Below, piece after piece: positions 10,224 through 20,407 of a stretch of DNA of 64,000 bases. Source of the DNA: Hysterangium stoloniferum (lineage: Eukaryota > Basidiomycota > Agaricomycetes > Hysterangiales > Hysterangiaceae). The notes beneath the pieces were generated by a model, which did no database searches, was not told the origin of the DNA, and saw nothing but the letters and a program-made list of their open reading frames with translations. The stretch's first letter is position 1. The number at the start of each line of letters is the position of its first letter. The DNA lies in the NCBI GenBank assembly GCA_015178975.1, contig WHVD01000004.1, forward strand, positions 1,912,921 to 1,976,920, read 5' to 3'. The position numbers were made by a program, and so were the translations under genes.

Positions 10224-11395
10224 TGTTGGAACCTGTTAGTTACCAGCATCTGGTTCATCATGTGATTGGTCAGAGATGTCAATCTCCAACACTCCCCCAT
10301 GTGTGGTACCTATTTGAAGTGCCACTCATAACTTCTGGAGTCTAGGTTGTGGTAGGGCTTTGGTAAATATGTCTGCTATGTTCTCCTCTGAAGGGCAATA
10401 TATGAGGTCAATGATCCTGTTTTGAACTAGGTTTCAGATGAAATGATATCAGATGTCAATGTGTTTGGTACATGCATGGAACTTGTTGTTTGATGCTAGT
10501 GCAATAGCTCCTTGATTGTCACAGTGGATGGGAATTGGAGATGACACTGGTCCATATATCTCCTCTAAGAATGCCTGTAAATACAGCACTTCTCAAACTA
10601 CTGCTGTGAGTGCAATGTACTCTGCTTTGGCAGTGGAGAGTGCAATGAGTGACTGTTTTCGAGTGCTCCATGCTACTGGAGATCTATGGAGGTAAATGGT
10701 GTATCCTGACATTGAATGCTGGTGTGAAGAGTGGTGGAAGTTCTGACCATTCTATATATGAAGAAATGAGTAGAAGAGGAGGAATCGACCTATTCAGTGT
10801 GATATGAGAGAAAGTGAGAGAGAGAGCACTAGATGATGCAGGAGTCAATGAGTGCGATGGATCGAGTGGAGGCCTTGACTGTTATAGTTCAAGGCCAGAA
10901 GTGTTCAGTAGTTCAGATAATGCTACCTACATATGTGGTAGCTGACACGTTACCCTGATCACCACTCGTAGTAGACCTAGTTTGTGTCTTATGAGTGGTG
11001 GTGCTTGGGTAAAAGTGTGTCTGAGTTTCATTTGGTGCCGAGTGCACCCACAAGTATACACAAAGCTTTGAACTAATGAAATGGTGCAATATTCGAAGAA
11101 TATAAAGAATAGAAAAATATGAATAAAATGTGTAAAATATAAATAAAATAAAAGGAGTGTTGTACCATAATGAAACTGTGGTAAAAGCATACTCCTCACA
11201 GATGGTGTGGTTGTGATGCCCAATTGGCATCTACATATGCCTCTAATCCAATGCTGTTTGCTCCTAAAGTCAGTCAAAAGTCAGTTGTACCTTTCAGATA
11301 GCAGATAACATCCTTTACTGCTTCCCAATGGGTACATCCAGGGTTTCACATAAATTGTGATAAGATTGCAACAGGGAATGCTATGTCATCTGATT
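10224..11395 (-). pseudogene. Copia RNase H / polyprotein C-terminal remnant
   Basis: On the minus strand 11390-11215 encodes the end of reverse transcriptase (WEAVKDVICYLKGTT). After an insertion, 10740-10320 encodes the RNase H region, with recognisable STAKAEYIAL, a CDNQGAIALA box and the KHIDI and ADIFTKAL motifs typical of copia. Stops and frameshifts break it. Downstream, 10224-10291 reads TGTTGGA...TCCAACA preceded by a purine-rich tract, probably a shortened 3' LTR. The insertion (about 10741-11210) is AT-rich in part and looks LTR-like, but I could not confirm its ends. Confidence 0.75.
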
Positions 11396-12432
11396 GTCCT
11401 GTAACTACTTTACAGTTTGGTATATATACGGATTTCCAGCATCTTGCAGTACTAATGAGGAGACTGTTACGACCATGTCACAACCCTATCGGTCCCGAGG
11501 TTATCGCCACTTATCAATGTTTTCAAGTCACCACTTCGGAAACCATCGGCCCCCGAAGCTGATGTATGTTTTTGCAATGATCAAACTCCGTTTACACCCA
11601 CGTCAAAATAACTCATATTGTCTGGTTAAACTTTTGATACGTCCCTTTATTATGTTGATCCGTTCAATCCTATGTTTCACATATGTCTATCTATATTTGT
11701 AGTCCTTGAACTATTTCCTTTTATCCTAATTCCGCTCTCAGTTATCATCGGCCTCCGAACTAATCATAAACTTCCCGTTCCTAGTCAAGCTTATTGTTAA
11801 TACCGTTTTCTGCCCTTCTCCCCGTTAGTATTTTCTAGACGCCTGTTACTTGTATATGAACCTGCTATAGTTGTAGTTACTAGGCAATCAGAATATCGAC
11901 TTAGAATACCCTCATCCATCCATAACAGTCTCATACTAAGAATCCCCCCATCCGCCTTTGTGTGTGCTCGCCCACTCCCGGCCCTGACCCCTTGGCCCGA
12001 TGCTTGACTTGTCCTTCGGTCCTGATCAGTATCTCGCTGAAAGGAACTCTTTAGGATTAGTCTTCGCCCATCCAAAATCTAAGGACACCCTATGGATATT
12101 TGCAAGGGTGCAGCACATAAGCTGAAGCCAAGTCCTTCCAATCGGTTCCTGTCGACCACCAACATTAGTCAGTTTTCAGTTCTTAACAGAGACAAGGAAA
12201 GTACCTAAAGTAGAACAAGAGAATAACTAATCAGGAATACAACAGGTATGGGTTTTGGATACTCAGAGAATACAAACTAGGATGAAGGACATAACATATT
12301 CAGACATATGGGGCATACTAATTGGGACATAAGGAAATGGCCCAAAAAGGAAATCCAGTATCCGATGGGTATCCAAGAATGAGGGGCAGGTGGTTCAGAG
12401 GTTGTACAGACTTCTGACCATGGGTCATAACA
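11389..12432 (-). repeat. Truncated 3' LTR-C of gypsy-2, with a nested solo LTR
   Basis: Bases 11389-11464 and 12189-12432 match the 5' LTR at 20655-20903 in the same orientation. The element-start side is complete (reads TGTTATGACC from 12432). The other side stops at 11389, just past the predicted transcription start, so U3 is kept and R-U5 is missing. Solo LTR-E (11465-12188) splits it. Confidence 0.82.
11465..12188 (+). repeat. Solo LTR-E, copy E1 (724 bp)
   Basis: TGTTACGACC...TCTTAACA flanked by GAGAC at 11460-11464 and 12189-12193. A TATA-like TATATGAAC lies about 33 bases before AATCAGAATATC (11886-11897), the same start-site motif as in LTR-C. The second copy is at 34515-36078 on the other strand. 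Confidence 0.92.
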
Positions 12433-12611
12433 GTACATACCTTCCCATTTGGCCAATTTCCCCAGGAGGCTGAAAGAGTGCTTTTACATAAAAGTTAGTC
12501 AGTAACCTGAGTATGTGTCAAAGTGTCAGGTGACCTGGTAGTTTAGTCAAGGATTACATATAAGAGAAAAAGGATGATTTCTCTTTCTTTTAACTACCAC
12601 TATCATCTCCT

Positions 12612-13463
12612 ATGGTGCCAAACCCACACCTACATCTCAAAAAAACAACAATGCAGCTTCTGGCAGGTTTCCGGGGCTTGAAGACATGTGATGATGGATG
12701 GAGCAATGCTACATGCAGTGTGAGAAGGAGGAGTGTGAAGAAGCAGAGTTGCTGAGGATGGCTGAGGTCAAGGAGGCTGAGTGGAAGGTGAAGGAGGCAG
12801 TGGTGGAGGTCAAGAGATTGAGGAAGGAGGAGGGATGAAAAGTAAGTGATTGGCTCATCTTGGATGCCTGAGAATTCTAAACAGTCACCAGCATAAGGCA
12901 AAGAGTACTTCAGACTTCAAGTAGGAGGATGAGGCAGGATCTCCTAGCCCAAAGTATGTATTGAGTTGGTCAGTGTGCCAATTGTCTAATTTTTGACAGA
13001 AACACAAATGGGCCATCAGAATGGGGTCTGAAAACAATCTGAGATGGAATTGGTGTGCTGCACATGGACAGCTGTGCCACAAACAAAAGGTTGGGGGCAT
13101 ACTTGTTATGAGTATGTGACATCCAAACTGGCATGTCACTGGCTGGGATCTGACAGAGTTACCAATGCCAATGCTCTGATTGAGTGGCTTACCGAGAGCC
13201 TTGAGGAACAGAACTGTCTGTGAAAGGGGTCCAAGCTAGCACAGGAGCAGGACTCTCAACTCCTTGTATCGGAGATCTGTGGGGTCCGAGAGGAGGTGGG
13301 TCATATGAGGGCCCAATTCCAAACATATTTAGACATGAAGGCCAGGAGCTTGGAGGATATGGAGGTCCAAGAATTGGAGAATGCATTGGGAGTCAATGGC
13401 TCTTGGGTTGCACTGGAGTCCAAGGTGCAGGGTATTGCCAAGGGAGGGGTTGAAACTGTATAA
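12612..13463 (+). pseudogene. Antisense accessory frame, coiled-coil, between chromodomain and 3' LTR of gypsy-2
   Basis: Coding-like blocks run on the plus strand, opposite to gypsy-2. Bases about 12700-12838 encode a glutamate/lysine-rich segment with repeated CE, KEA and VKE units. A GTAAGT donor follows, near 12842. Around 12960-13090 a frame contains a CxxC pair (CANC). Bases 13231-13463 form an open stretch, rich in glutamine and glutamate, ending in TAA. The glutamate-rich helices suggest a coiled coil. A similar arrangement occurs at 48721-50000 and perhaps at 43700-44107. Function unknown; it may be a captured host gene or an accessory protein of the element. Stops between the blocks imply introns or decay. 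Confidence 0.45.
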
Positions 13464-13559
13464 TTAGTTGTTTTTTTTTGAATAATCAATTGTTTTACTC
13501 AGAATGTGTCAGAAAAGGTGAACTTAAATTGTGACTTGAAGAATGAGGTGAAAGCAAAA

Positions 13560-13964
13560 GGTCGGAAGGGGTCAGGATTCTGGGGGGTTCAGAAGGAGTT
13601 TAGAGGCCCAGGTTTGTTCAGGTATGCTTGATGAAAATCTATGACCAATTCCGAGGCATTTCTAAGTTCCGTGGGAAGAATCTGTGAAGTTTCTTCATCT
13701 GTGCCTTCATAACTGGTCCACTTGTCTAAATAGAGTGGTTTGCAAGAACATCTGTGATTGTCAGTTTTCAAATCAAGGATTTCTGATATCTCAAACTTGG
13801 GTCAATAATGATAGGTGGTGGAGGGGTTGCACACAGTCTGGTATAGTGTTAGCCACATGTGGTTCTAGTATAGAAACATGGAAGACTGGGTGTACTGCTC
13901 ACATGGTGTCAGGGAGATTAAGGGTTCATGACACTGTTCTGGCTTGTGCTATAATCTGAAAAGG
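13560..13964 (-). pseudogene. Gypsy-2 integrase C-terminus and chromodomain
   Basis: On the minus strand 13964-13780 encodes the beta-barrel tail typical of chromoviral integrases (residues like IIAQARTVS and HPVFHVSILEPH). The chromodomain follows at 13771-13589, with KWTSYEGTDEET and ELVIDFHQAY landmarks. The chromodomain would bind modified histones and direct integration into heterochromatin. Several stops are present, and the aromatic cage cannot be judged with confidence. It is cut off from the catalytic core by solo LTR-A2. Confidence 0.78.
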
Positions 13965-15974
13965 TGTTAAGGAGTGCACATGGAGCTTATTGGAGGGTTT
14001 CCAGAGAAACCTGCGGGAAAGCTGGTGGCTTCAGCTTATAGGCTGCACCCTCACCAGATTGTGTCATCCAATTTCAGACAGGTGGACGGGAATCCTGGGG
14101 AGTCTGGGAGTAGTTGGTGGGTTGAGAGGTCAGGGGGTCGACTGTGGGAATTCTGTGGAGGTCGAGCAGTTGGAGGTCAAGTGATAGCTAGGTCAGAGCC
14201 TGTGGGCTCTGACAAGGTAAATAGCAGTGTGTTTCAAAGAGAGGGATAGAGTGGAAAATGTAATGAGATTACTGGGGGGAATCTAAGCTGATTTTCTGAC
14301 TGGATTGTATGTACAACATCTGCCAGACTGTGAGGTATCAGCTTTATCTCATAAGGTTCTCTTAATTTTCTTTGAATTAATTAGTATTTTTTCGAGTCTA
14401 TTGTATTTTTATTGTGAAATATAAGGCCTAGTTCCTTTTAACTTCACATAATAATAGCATATATAAGCTCATATAATGCTATTATATCTTATTTAATTTA
14501 TTATAATTTTTAACTAATTATTTATCTTTTATTTACATACTTAGTTATTGCTTCGGCATATTGCTTTGCATGTGCACATTTTTGGTGTCACGTGACCTGT
14601 TACTTAAGCAAACCTTCAAATCATTGGCATTTGATTCCGACCCGGATCTTGGCCTCTGAACCTTCCAGTTCAGGCTTAGAGTAGAACCCTTGTCTCAGAC
14701 ATGGGAGTCATATGATAGAAAAAGGGTAATAAATAGTTAGACATGATATCATAAAATAATTAAATAGTTAAATAATTAGTTATCAAAATGTATATAAGGA
14801 GGGCCAGAAATCCACAATAAATCAATCTTATCACACATATTTTACTGCACAACTCAGAAGCTTATCTCATCATCTAAGGACAATAATAGCCTTAGTCTGA
14901 TACACTAACTGACAGCACCTACACTCGCAGAATCTAGAACTCTTTGTCAGCAACTCTTGAACTTAGCTAATCATCTAAGTTCCCCAGCCTCACAGCTACC
15001 CTTTAGGCTTATTAATTACATAATAAGCCTAATAGGTATCCTTACTGAAATCCCTGCCAACACTTAGATTATTCAAGGCCCATCCCTTAAGCTAGTGAAT
15101 TAATCAAGTACAAGCACACAAGAAATCCAACACAAATTACTTTCTCTATTAATAAATTATTAATACCTTGTTAAATGTCTATTAATAGTTACAAATAAGC
15201 ATACAAGAAACTGAAGCTTTATATCAAGTCTCTGCTGAGCTACTGTGCATATAATCAGCTTCTAGCCCCTGTTCTCACAGAATAGTTGTTTATTTGCTAA
15301 AAGAGTTACATATTGTTCTTTTGAACCTTTCAATAATCAAAATAAGCATTGATTTGAGTTGTTTAAGCTTAATAACTCAGCTCATTAATCTATCAGTATT
15401 TAAATTACTGGACCTTTGCTTATTTTATTGTTGAAGCTCTGTAACACTATAGTACATGTATATATTGAGCTTTGAGAGAAGCCCCTAAATACATTACACA
15501 GACTATATAGACTGTGGAATGTATGTCATACCAAATCCAGTAATAATGAAATCCAAACTAGTAATCATGAAATGAGATAAGTAAACACCAAATTTGGTGT
15601 TAGGAATGGAACAGAGTGGAGTGGAGTCCAAAATGTGACAGGCCATTAGACCATAATGGGAATGGGGCAGGAATGGAGTCTGAAATGTGACAGGTCATTT
15701 GACCATAATGGGAACAGGGCTCAGTTAGAGAGCTGATGGGTTTTCCAAGTGGGGTCTGGTTGACTTATGCATGGGACAGGGTCGGAGATAGACAGGTATG
15801 ATGTGTGCAGGTCATGGTGGGTATTCTGGTGACTGATTCGTGAGACAACTAAGGTCAGACAAGGGCAGGTTCATCATCCAGGTCCTGGTGGGTATTCCAG
15901 TTAACTGATAACTAGTGCATAAAGGGTGTGGTTGCGGTAGTGCCCAGAGTCTGGCAGGTTTTCCAGTCGTAACA
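13965..15974 (-). repeat. Solo LTR-A, copy A2, carrying a nested LTR
   Basis: Minus orientation, TGTTAAG...CGTAACA on the plus strand, flanked by AAAGG at 13960-13964 and 15975-15979. Interrupted by LTR-G at 14329-15498. It is one of the more CpG-depleted copies of the family and sits inside the integrase of gypsy-2. Confidence 0.92.
14329..15498 (+). repeat. Solo LTR-G (1170 bp) nested in LTR-A2
   Basis: TGTGAGGTATC...ATTACA flanked by CAGAC at 14324-14328 and 15499-15503. AT-rich, with a TATA box (TATATAAGG near 14791) followed by an AATAAA signal near 14816. No other copy and no internal region are seen in this window. Confidence 0.88.
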
Positions 15975-15979
15975 AAAGG

Positions 15980-16945
15980 TCCTAAAACATTTCAGTGAGC
16001 TTTTTGGATGGTCTAGTAGTTTGGAAAAACTTGGCTTTTATGAACACTCAGTTGCTGATCTTGTAGTTGGGAGGTGGATGCCAATTTTTGTCTGTGAATG
16101 TTGATACCATTTATGAGCCAATGTGATGGTTTTTCAGAGTTCCTGGTGAAGCTTATCAAGATTTGTGACAAAATCTTGAGCATGAGCCAATGCGAAATTG
16201 CATTCCAGATGGATAGTAATGTTGGAGTTGTAGCCTTTATTTTCAAAGAAAGGTGAAATGCTGGTAGTGGCATTCAGGGCATTGTTATATGTGAATTCAG
16301 CAAGCAGTAGTAGTGATTTCCAATTGTCTTGTTGATAATTACAATAGATGCAAATGTATTGTTCCAATGTTTGGTTTGTGCACTTGGTTTGTCTGTCGCC
16401 TTCTGGGTGATATCCAGAGGTGAAATGAAGTTTCATGTCAAGTGCTTTTCCAAGTGACCAAAAGAAATGGGAGACAAACTCAGATCTGCAATTGGATGTG
16501 ACATGTGATGGGATTCTGTGCTTGGAAAATACATGAGTGACAAATAGTTCTGCCAACTGTATGGATGTTGTCATGTCATAGGTGGGAATGAAAATACTTT
16601 GCTTGGAAAGCCAATCCACAACAACTAGAATTGTGGTATGACCTTCAGATGCCAGTAGGTATTCAATGAAATCCATTGATATGGAGTCCCATGGCTTTTC
16701 CAGTATTGGTAATTGTTTGAGTAAGCCATATGGTTTGTGACACTGTCATTTGGAGGGTAAGCAGGTTGTGCAATATTTACAATAATGCTTAGCAAAATCT
16801 TGGAGTTCAGGCCATGTATATTCTCTGTGAATGAGCACAAGAGTTTTATTGAGTCTGAAATATCCCGAGATTGGGTGGTTGTGATTATGTTGCAGAACTT
16901 GAAGTCGGAGAGTGTTGGAGTCCAGTACATAAATGAGGTCGTCAA
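15980..16945 (-). pseudogene. Gypsy-2 integrase core, catalytic triad destroyed
   Basis: The minus strand from 16676 encodes the retroviral integrase core, MDFIEYLLASEGHTTILVVV onward. The first aspartate (VVVD) is retained. The second is asparagine (VTSNCRSEF, where relatives have a TSDRG-type motif). The glutamate is lysine (GDRQTKCTNQ, where relatives read GQTER). Each change fits a CpG transition. The zinc-binding domain lies upstream, about 16690-16945. The frame changes near 16270. The enzyme would join element DNA to the host genome, but this copy cannot. Confidence 0.85.
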
Positions 16946-17146
16946 GCCTTATGAAACCCTGCAGGTCAAGCGACCATCAGGGCTGGTTGGGTTTAGTTGG
17001 GTTTTGAGGTGTGCTTTGGTAATGGGGTCTAATGGGATTGCCAATAATATATCTTGATGTAATTTCTCAGAGTCCATGAGAATAACACTTCACAAGACTG
17101 GATGTATAAGGTAAGTAGCTCAGATTGACATGGAGAGCTGTTCAGA

Positions 17147-17617
17147 TCAAAACATAGGCTTAAAATTATGTGGATTCACTGTGGTGTAGTCGCTACTCCC
17201 CTCTTTAGGGTAGACATCCCATTGTCTAGTTATAGTGTCAGGTTTCCTGCCCAGGTGGCTAGGACAGAATTGGATTACCATATTAAAGATGGACAGGTAT
17301 TCAGACCAGTGAGCTTGCCAGTGGGTCAATAGTTTAGTGGTGGAAAAATAGACCAAATTCTTGTGGTCAGTAATTATGTCTATCAGGATCCTGGGTCCTT
17401 CTAGATAATGTTGCAATGTCTTAAATGCTTCAAAAATTGCAAGTAGTTCTTTGTCATGAACATTGTAATTAAGTTTGGGTGCTGAGAGTGTCCAAGACAA
17501 AAAGGCAACTGGGTGGACCTCACCATTGGTGACCAGAATAGACAAAATAGCAGCAAGTGCATAATCCAAGGCATCAGTTTCCACAATGATTTGAACATTG
17601 GGTTTCCAGTGTGACAA
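17147..17617 (-). pseudogene. Gypsy-2 RNase H domain
   Basis: A 156-residue open stretch with the Ty3/gypsy RNase H landmarks: VETDALDYALAAIL (first acidic residue), NYNVHDKELLAI (second) and IITDHKNLVYF (third aspartate). It would remove template RNA during reverse transcription. It is followed in frame by the linker to integrase. This is the least damaged domain of the element. Confidence 0.86.
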
Positions 17618-17691
17618 AATTGGAGCAGATGTGAAGCACTTTTAAATTGCAGAATGTGGCATTCCTCAGAGAAATTCCAAGGGGCATCTTT

Positions 17692-18743
17692 TCAGGTCAG
17701 ATGCATGAGAGGAATGGTAATTTTTGAATAATTGGGAATAAAATGCTGATAAAAGTTGGTGAAGCCAAGAAAGGATTGAATATCTTTAACCTTTTGGGGT
17801 TCTGGACAGTCTTCAATGACTTGAATTTTGGTGTTGTCCATGTAGAGTCTGTCAGGACCCATCATGAAGCCTAAATATTCAACTGTGTCAACATCAAAAC
17901 ACATTTTTACCATTTGTGAAAAGACCATTTTTTCAGAGTCTTCAGAGAACTTTGTGGACATGTTCATTGTGAAGTGTGGGGTCTTTGGAAAATATGAGGA
18001 TGTCATCAAGATAGACAATGACGTAGACATCAAGTAGGTCAGAAAAAATGTCATTAACAAAATGTGCATTGGTAAGCCTGAAGGGGATAACCAACCATTC
18101 AAAGGTGCCATAGTGAGTTTGGAAGGCTGTTTTCCACTTGTCACCTTTGGCAATCTGAACTAAATGATAGGCATGTTTCAAGTCTACATATCTTAGTGTA
18201 GATTTGGGCCTTCTGAGGGACATCAAGTAAGTTGGAAATTAATGGTAATGGATACTTATCTTTCCAAGTGATTGCATTGAGACCTCTGAAATCAATGCAA
18301 AGTTGTAATGATCCATCTATTTTCTGAACAAAAAGGACAGGGGCTCCATAAGGAGACTTTGAGGGTCAGATAAAACCTATAGCTAAATGGTTGTAGAGGA
18401 AATCCTGGATTGCCAATAGTTCAGATTGCGAAAGGGGATACACTGGGCCTAGGGGTGGGTTTGCACCTCCTTCAATATTGATTTTCAAGTCATATGATCT
18501 GTGAGGTGCAAGCCGATCCACTTTTTGCTTATTAAAAGCATCTGCAAAATCATGATATTTTTTCAGAACACCTTCTAGGTCTGCAATAGGTTTGGACACT
18601 GGGGTTGCAAAATGTCCAGTGGTTTCATCAATTTTTAGGCTGACAGAAAATGCTTGGGATCCTTCCAGCTTGGTTGCTCTAATAAATGTTGTGGCATTAA
18701 TGAAGGAGATGGAAGGGGATTCCTCTGAGCTTGGATTTACCAT
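17692..18743 (-). pseudogene. Gypsy-2 reverse transcriptase
   Basis: Frames 18743-18366, 18365-18226, 18226-17942 and 18153-17692 together cover fingers, palm and thumb. The active-site motif YLDDILIFS is intact near 18010, and the TKIDLKHAYH motif lies near 18190. The N-terminal linker (18743-18366) matches the segment between protease and polymerase in chromoviruses, with HRSYDLKI and IQDFLYNHLAIGFI. A stop follows IGFI and at least one frameshift lies near 17950. Confidence 0.87.
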
Positions 18744-18779
18744 GGGGGCTGGGTTTGCCTCAGGGCCAGAGTAGATGGA

Positions 18780-19120
18780 ACAGTCATGTTGGATGCCTCA
18801 GATGTCCAGAACATGATACTGCCCAATACCCAGTCAATCAATAGATTGAATTGGGTGAGCCAGTTGTGTCCTAGGACTACTGAGCAACTCAAGTCCAATT
18901 GCCTTACATAGAAAGTAACTGGCTGAATTGTTCCACATGGAAACTGGAATTGGAGATTGCATGCTTGGGAAAATATGGATTTTGAAGTTCCATTGATAAG
19001 TTGGAGAGGGATCAGATCTACAGAATGAGTTTTTATTTGGTGTTTTTGGGCAAAATTTATATCTATAAAACAATGGTTGACCTAGAATCTACAAGAGCTC
19101 AAAAAATGAGGCTCCTGAGG
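18780..19120 (-). pseudogene. Gypsy-2 aspartic protease
   Basis: Minus-strand reading near 19095 gives ALVDSRST, where retropepsins have D-S-G: the catalytic aspartate survives but the glycine is arginine. Downstream, in shifted frames, come FCPKTPNKNS-like sequence, FPCGTIQPVTFYV and VLGHNWLT, the usual C-terminal landmarks of gypsy proteases. It would cut the polyprotein in the particle. Frameshifts and a stop right after the active site inactivate it. Confidence 0.75.
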
Positions 19121-19207
19121 ATTTCCGAGGTAATATCTATAGACCAAGAATTGGAATCATAAAGAGCAGACACATTAAGATGGAAAGTCTTTGGTGTGTG
19201 GGTAGAT

Positions 19208-20371
19208 TCAATGCAACTCTCTATCTGCACAGAGTTTGGAGTGTCCAGGATTGGCACACAACAAACAGAGATTATTGTCCATGTGGCATTGTTTCTCCTG
19301 TGGTGTGAGGTTTCCATTGGAACTGAGTTTGCTGCTAAGGTTGGGTTTTCTGGGGGTCTGTGACTTGCCAGATTGCTGACCTTTGCCCTTATTGCCTAGA
19401 CTGTTGTTTGAACCCTTGTTATCAGGCTTCCAGTTGGATTTGTTGTCATTATTACTGGTGTTTTGAGTTCCAGATTTATTGTTGGCAGACTTATTATCAG
19501 CATTTTTGGTGGATTTGTCCAGTGAGTTTTCGTGACTTATTTCCAAACATCTTTCCCAATAATGAGCATCTGCATTCTGAGCCTTGAGATGCATAAGTAC
19601 CAATGTACTCAGCTTTCCAGTTTCACCTTTAGGATACTTTATCTTTGAGATGAGATGGAAGTCTGGAATAGAACTGGTAACAGAGGGCACGGTCACCCCA
19701 GTCACAATGTGTGGCTAGGTTGTTGAATTGTATGATGTAGTTGGTGATCCATTGGTTTTCCTTCATCTTGAGATTAGAGAGTGCCATTTCAGCATCTCCA
19801 ACTTGATTGTATGGGCCAAAGTTGGTTTTGAGTTCCTCGATGAAAGCATTCCAATCATGGAGCCAGTTGGGGTCCTTGGTAGTGAGACTGAAGAATGCAA
19901 GTTCAAACCAGGCTGCTGCAGAGTCCTTGAGGTAAGAGAGGGTAAAATTTACCATTCAGGAGTCTGATTTGAAGGCAGCTGGGTGATCCCAGAATTGAAT
20001 TGACACTGCATAAGAAAAGTCAATAGTTTGTTGGAGTTTTGACTGGTGAAATGTTCAGGTTTATTGACTTGGGATTGTGAGGTATCCTTATCTTTTCCAG
20101 TGTTTGCCTTCCAGTATTTGGTAAGGGATTCCAGGGTTTGAGACAGTAGTTCAGCTGAGTCTTTAACAGGTGGGTTGTCTGGATCTCCACGAGAATTGGG
20201 ATCCACCAGGTTATCTGCTTCATCATCATCACCAGCAACTTCTACAAACTGGAGTGTGTTGGAATTGCCTGGTTGGGATGGTGTTGCTTTGGCAGTGTAC
20301 AGGAATGGGGACTGAAGTGTTGAAGGTTCTGCTTCACCAGTCAGCTTGGCATCTTTCTTCCTTGGAGGCAT
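19208..20371 (-). pseudogene. Gypsy-2 Gag
   Basis: Starts at ATG 20371 (MPPRKKDAKLTGE), only 36 bases from the 5' LTR, as in Tf1-like elements. Frames 20371-19949, 19955-19629 and 19705-19208 overlap with shifts. The capsid part includes MVNFTLSYLKDSAAAWF, WLHDWNAFIEELKTNFGPY and LPSHLKDKVS, the gypsy retrotransposon gag domain. A lysine/asparagine-rich tail follows, then a zinc knuckle (CLLCANPGHSKLC) one residue short of the normal C-x2-C-x4-H-x4-C spacing. A related gag lies at 21725-23850 on the other strand. Confidence 0.85.
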
Positions 20372-20393
20372 AGTGGACAGATTTGTGAGTTTG

Positions 20394-20407
20394 AAATCAG
20401 AATATAC
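20394..20407 (-). promoter_or_regulatory. Candidate self-priming primer binding site of gypsy-2
   Basis: The 14 bases just inside the 5' LTR read GTATATTCTGATTT on the minus strand. Eleven of them (ATATTCTGATT) are exactly complementary to AATCAGAATAT at 20656-20666 inside the LTR, about 30 bases downstream of the TATA sequence (20691-20700), that is, at the predicted mRNA 5' end. In Tf1 the first 11 bases of the mRNA fold back and prime reverse transcription. Confidence 0.7.
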
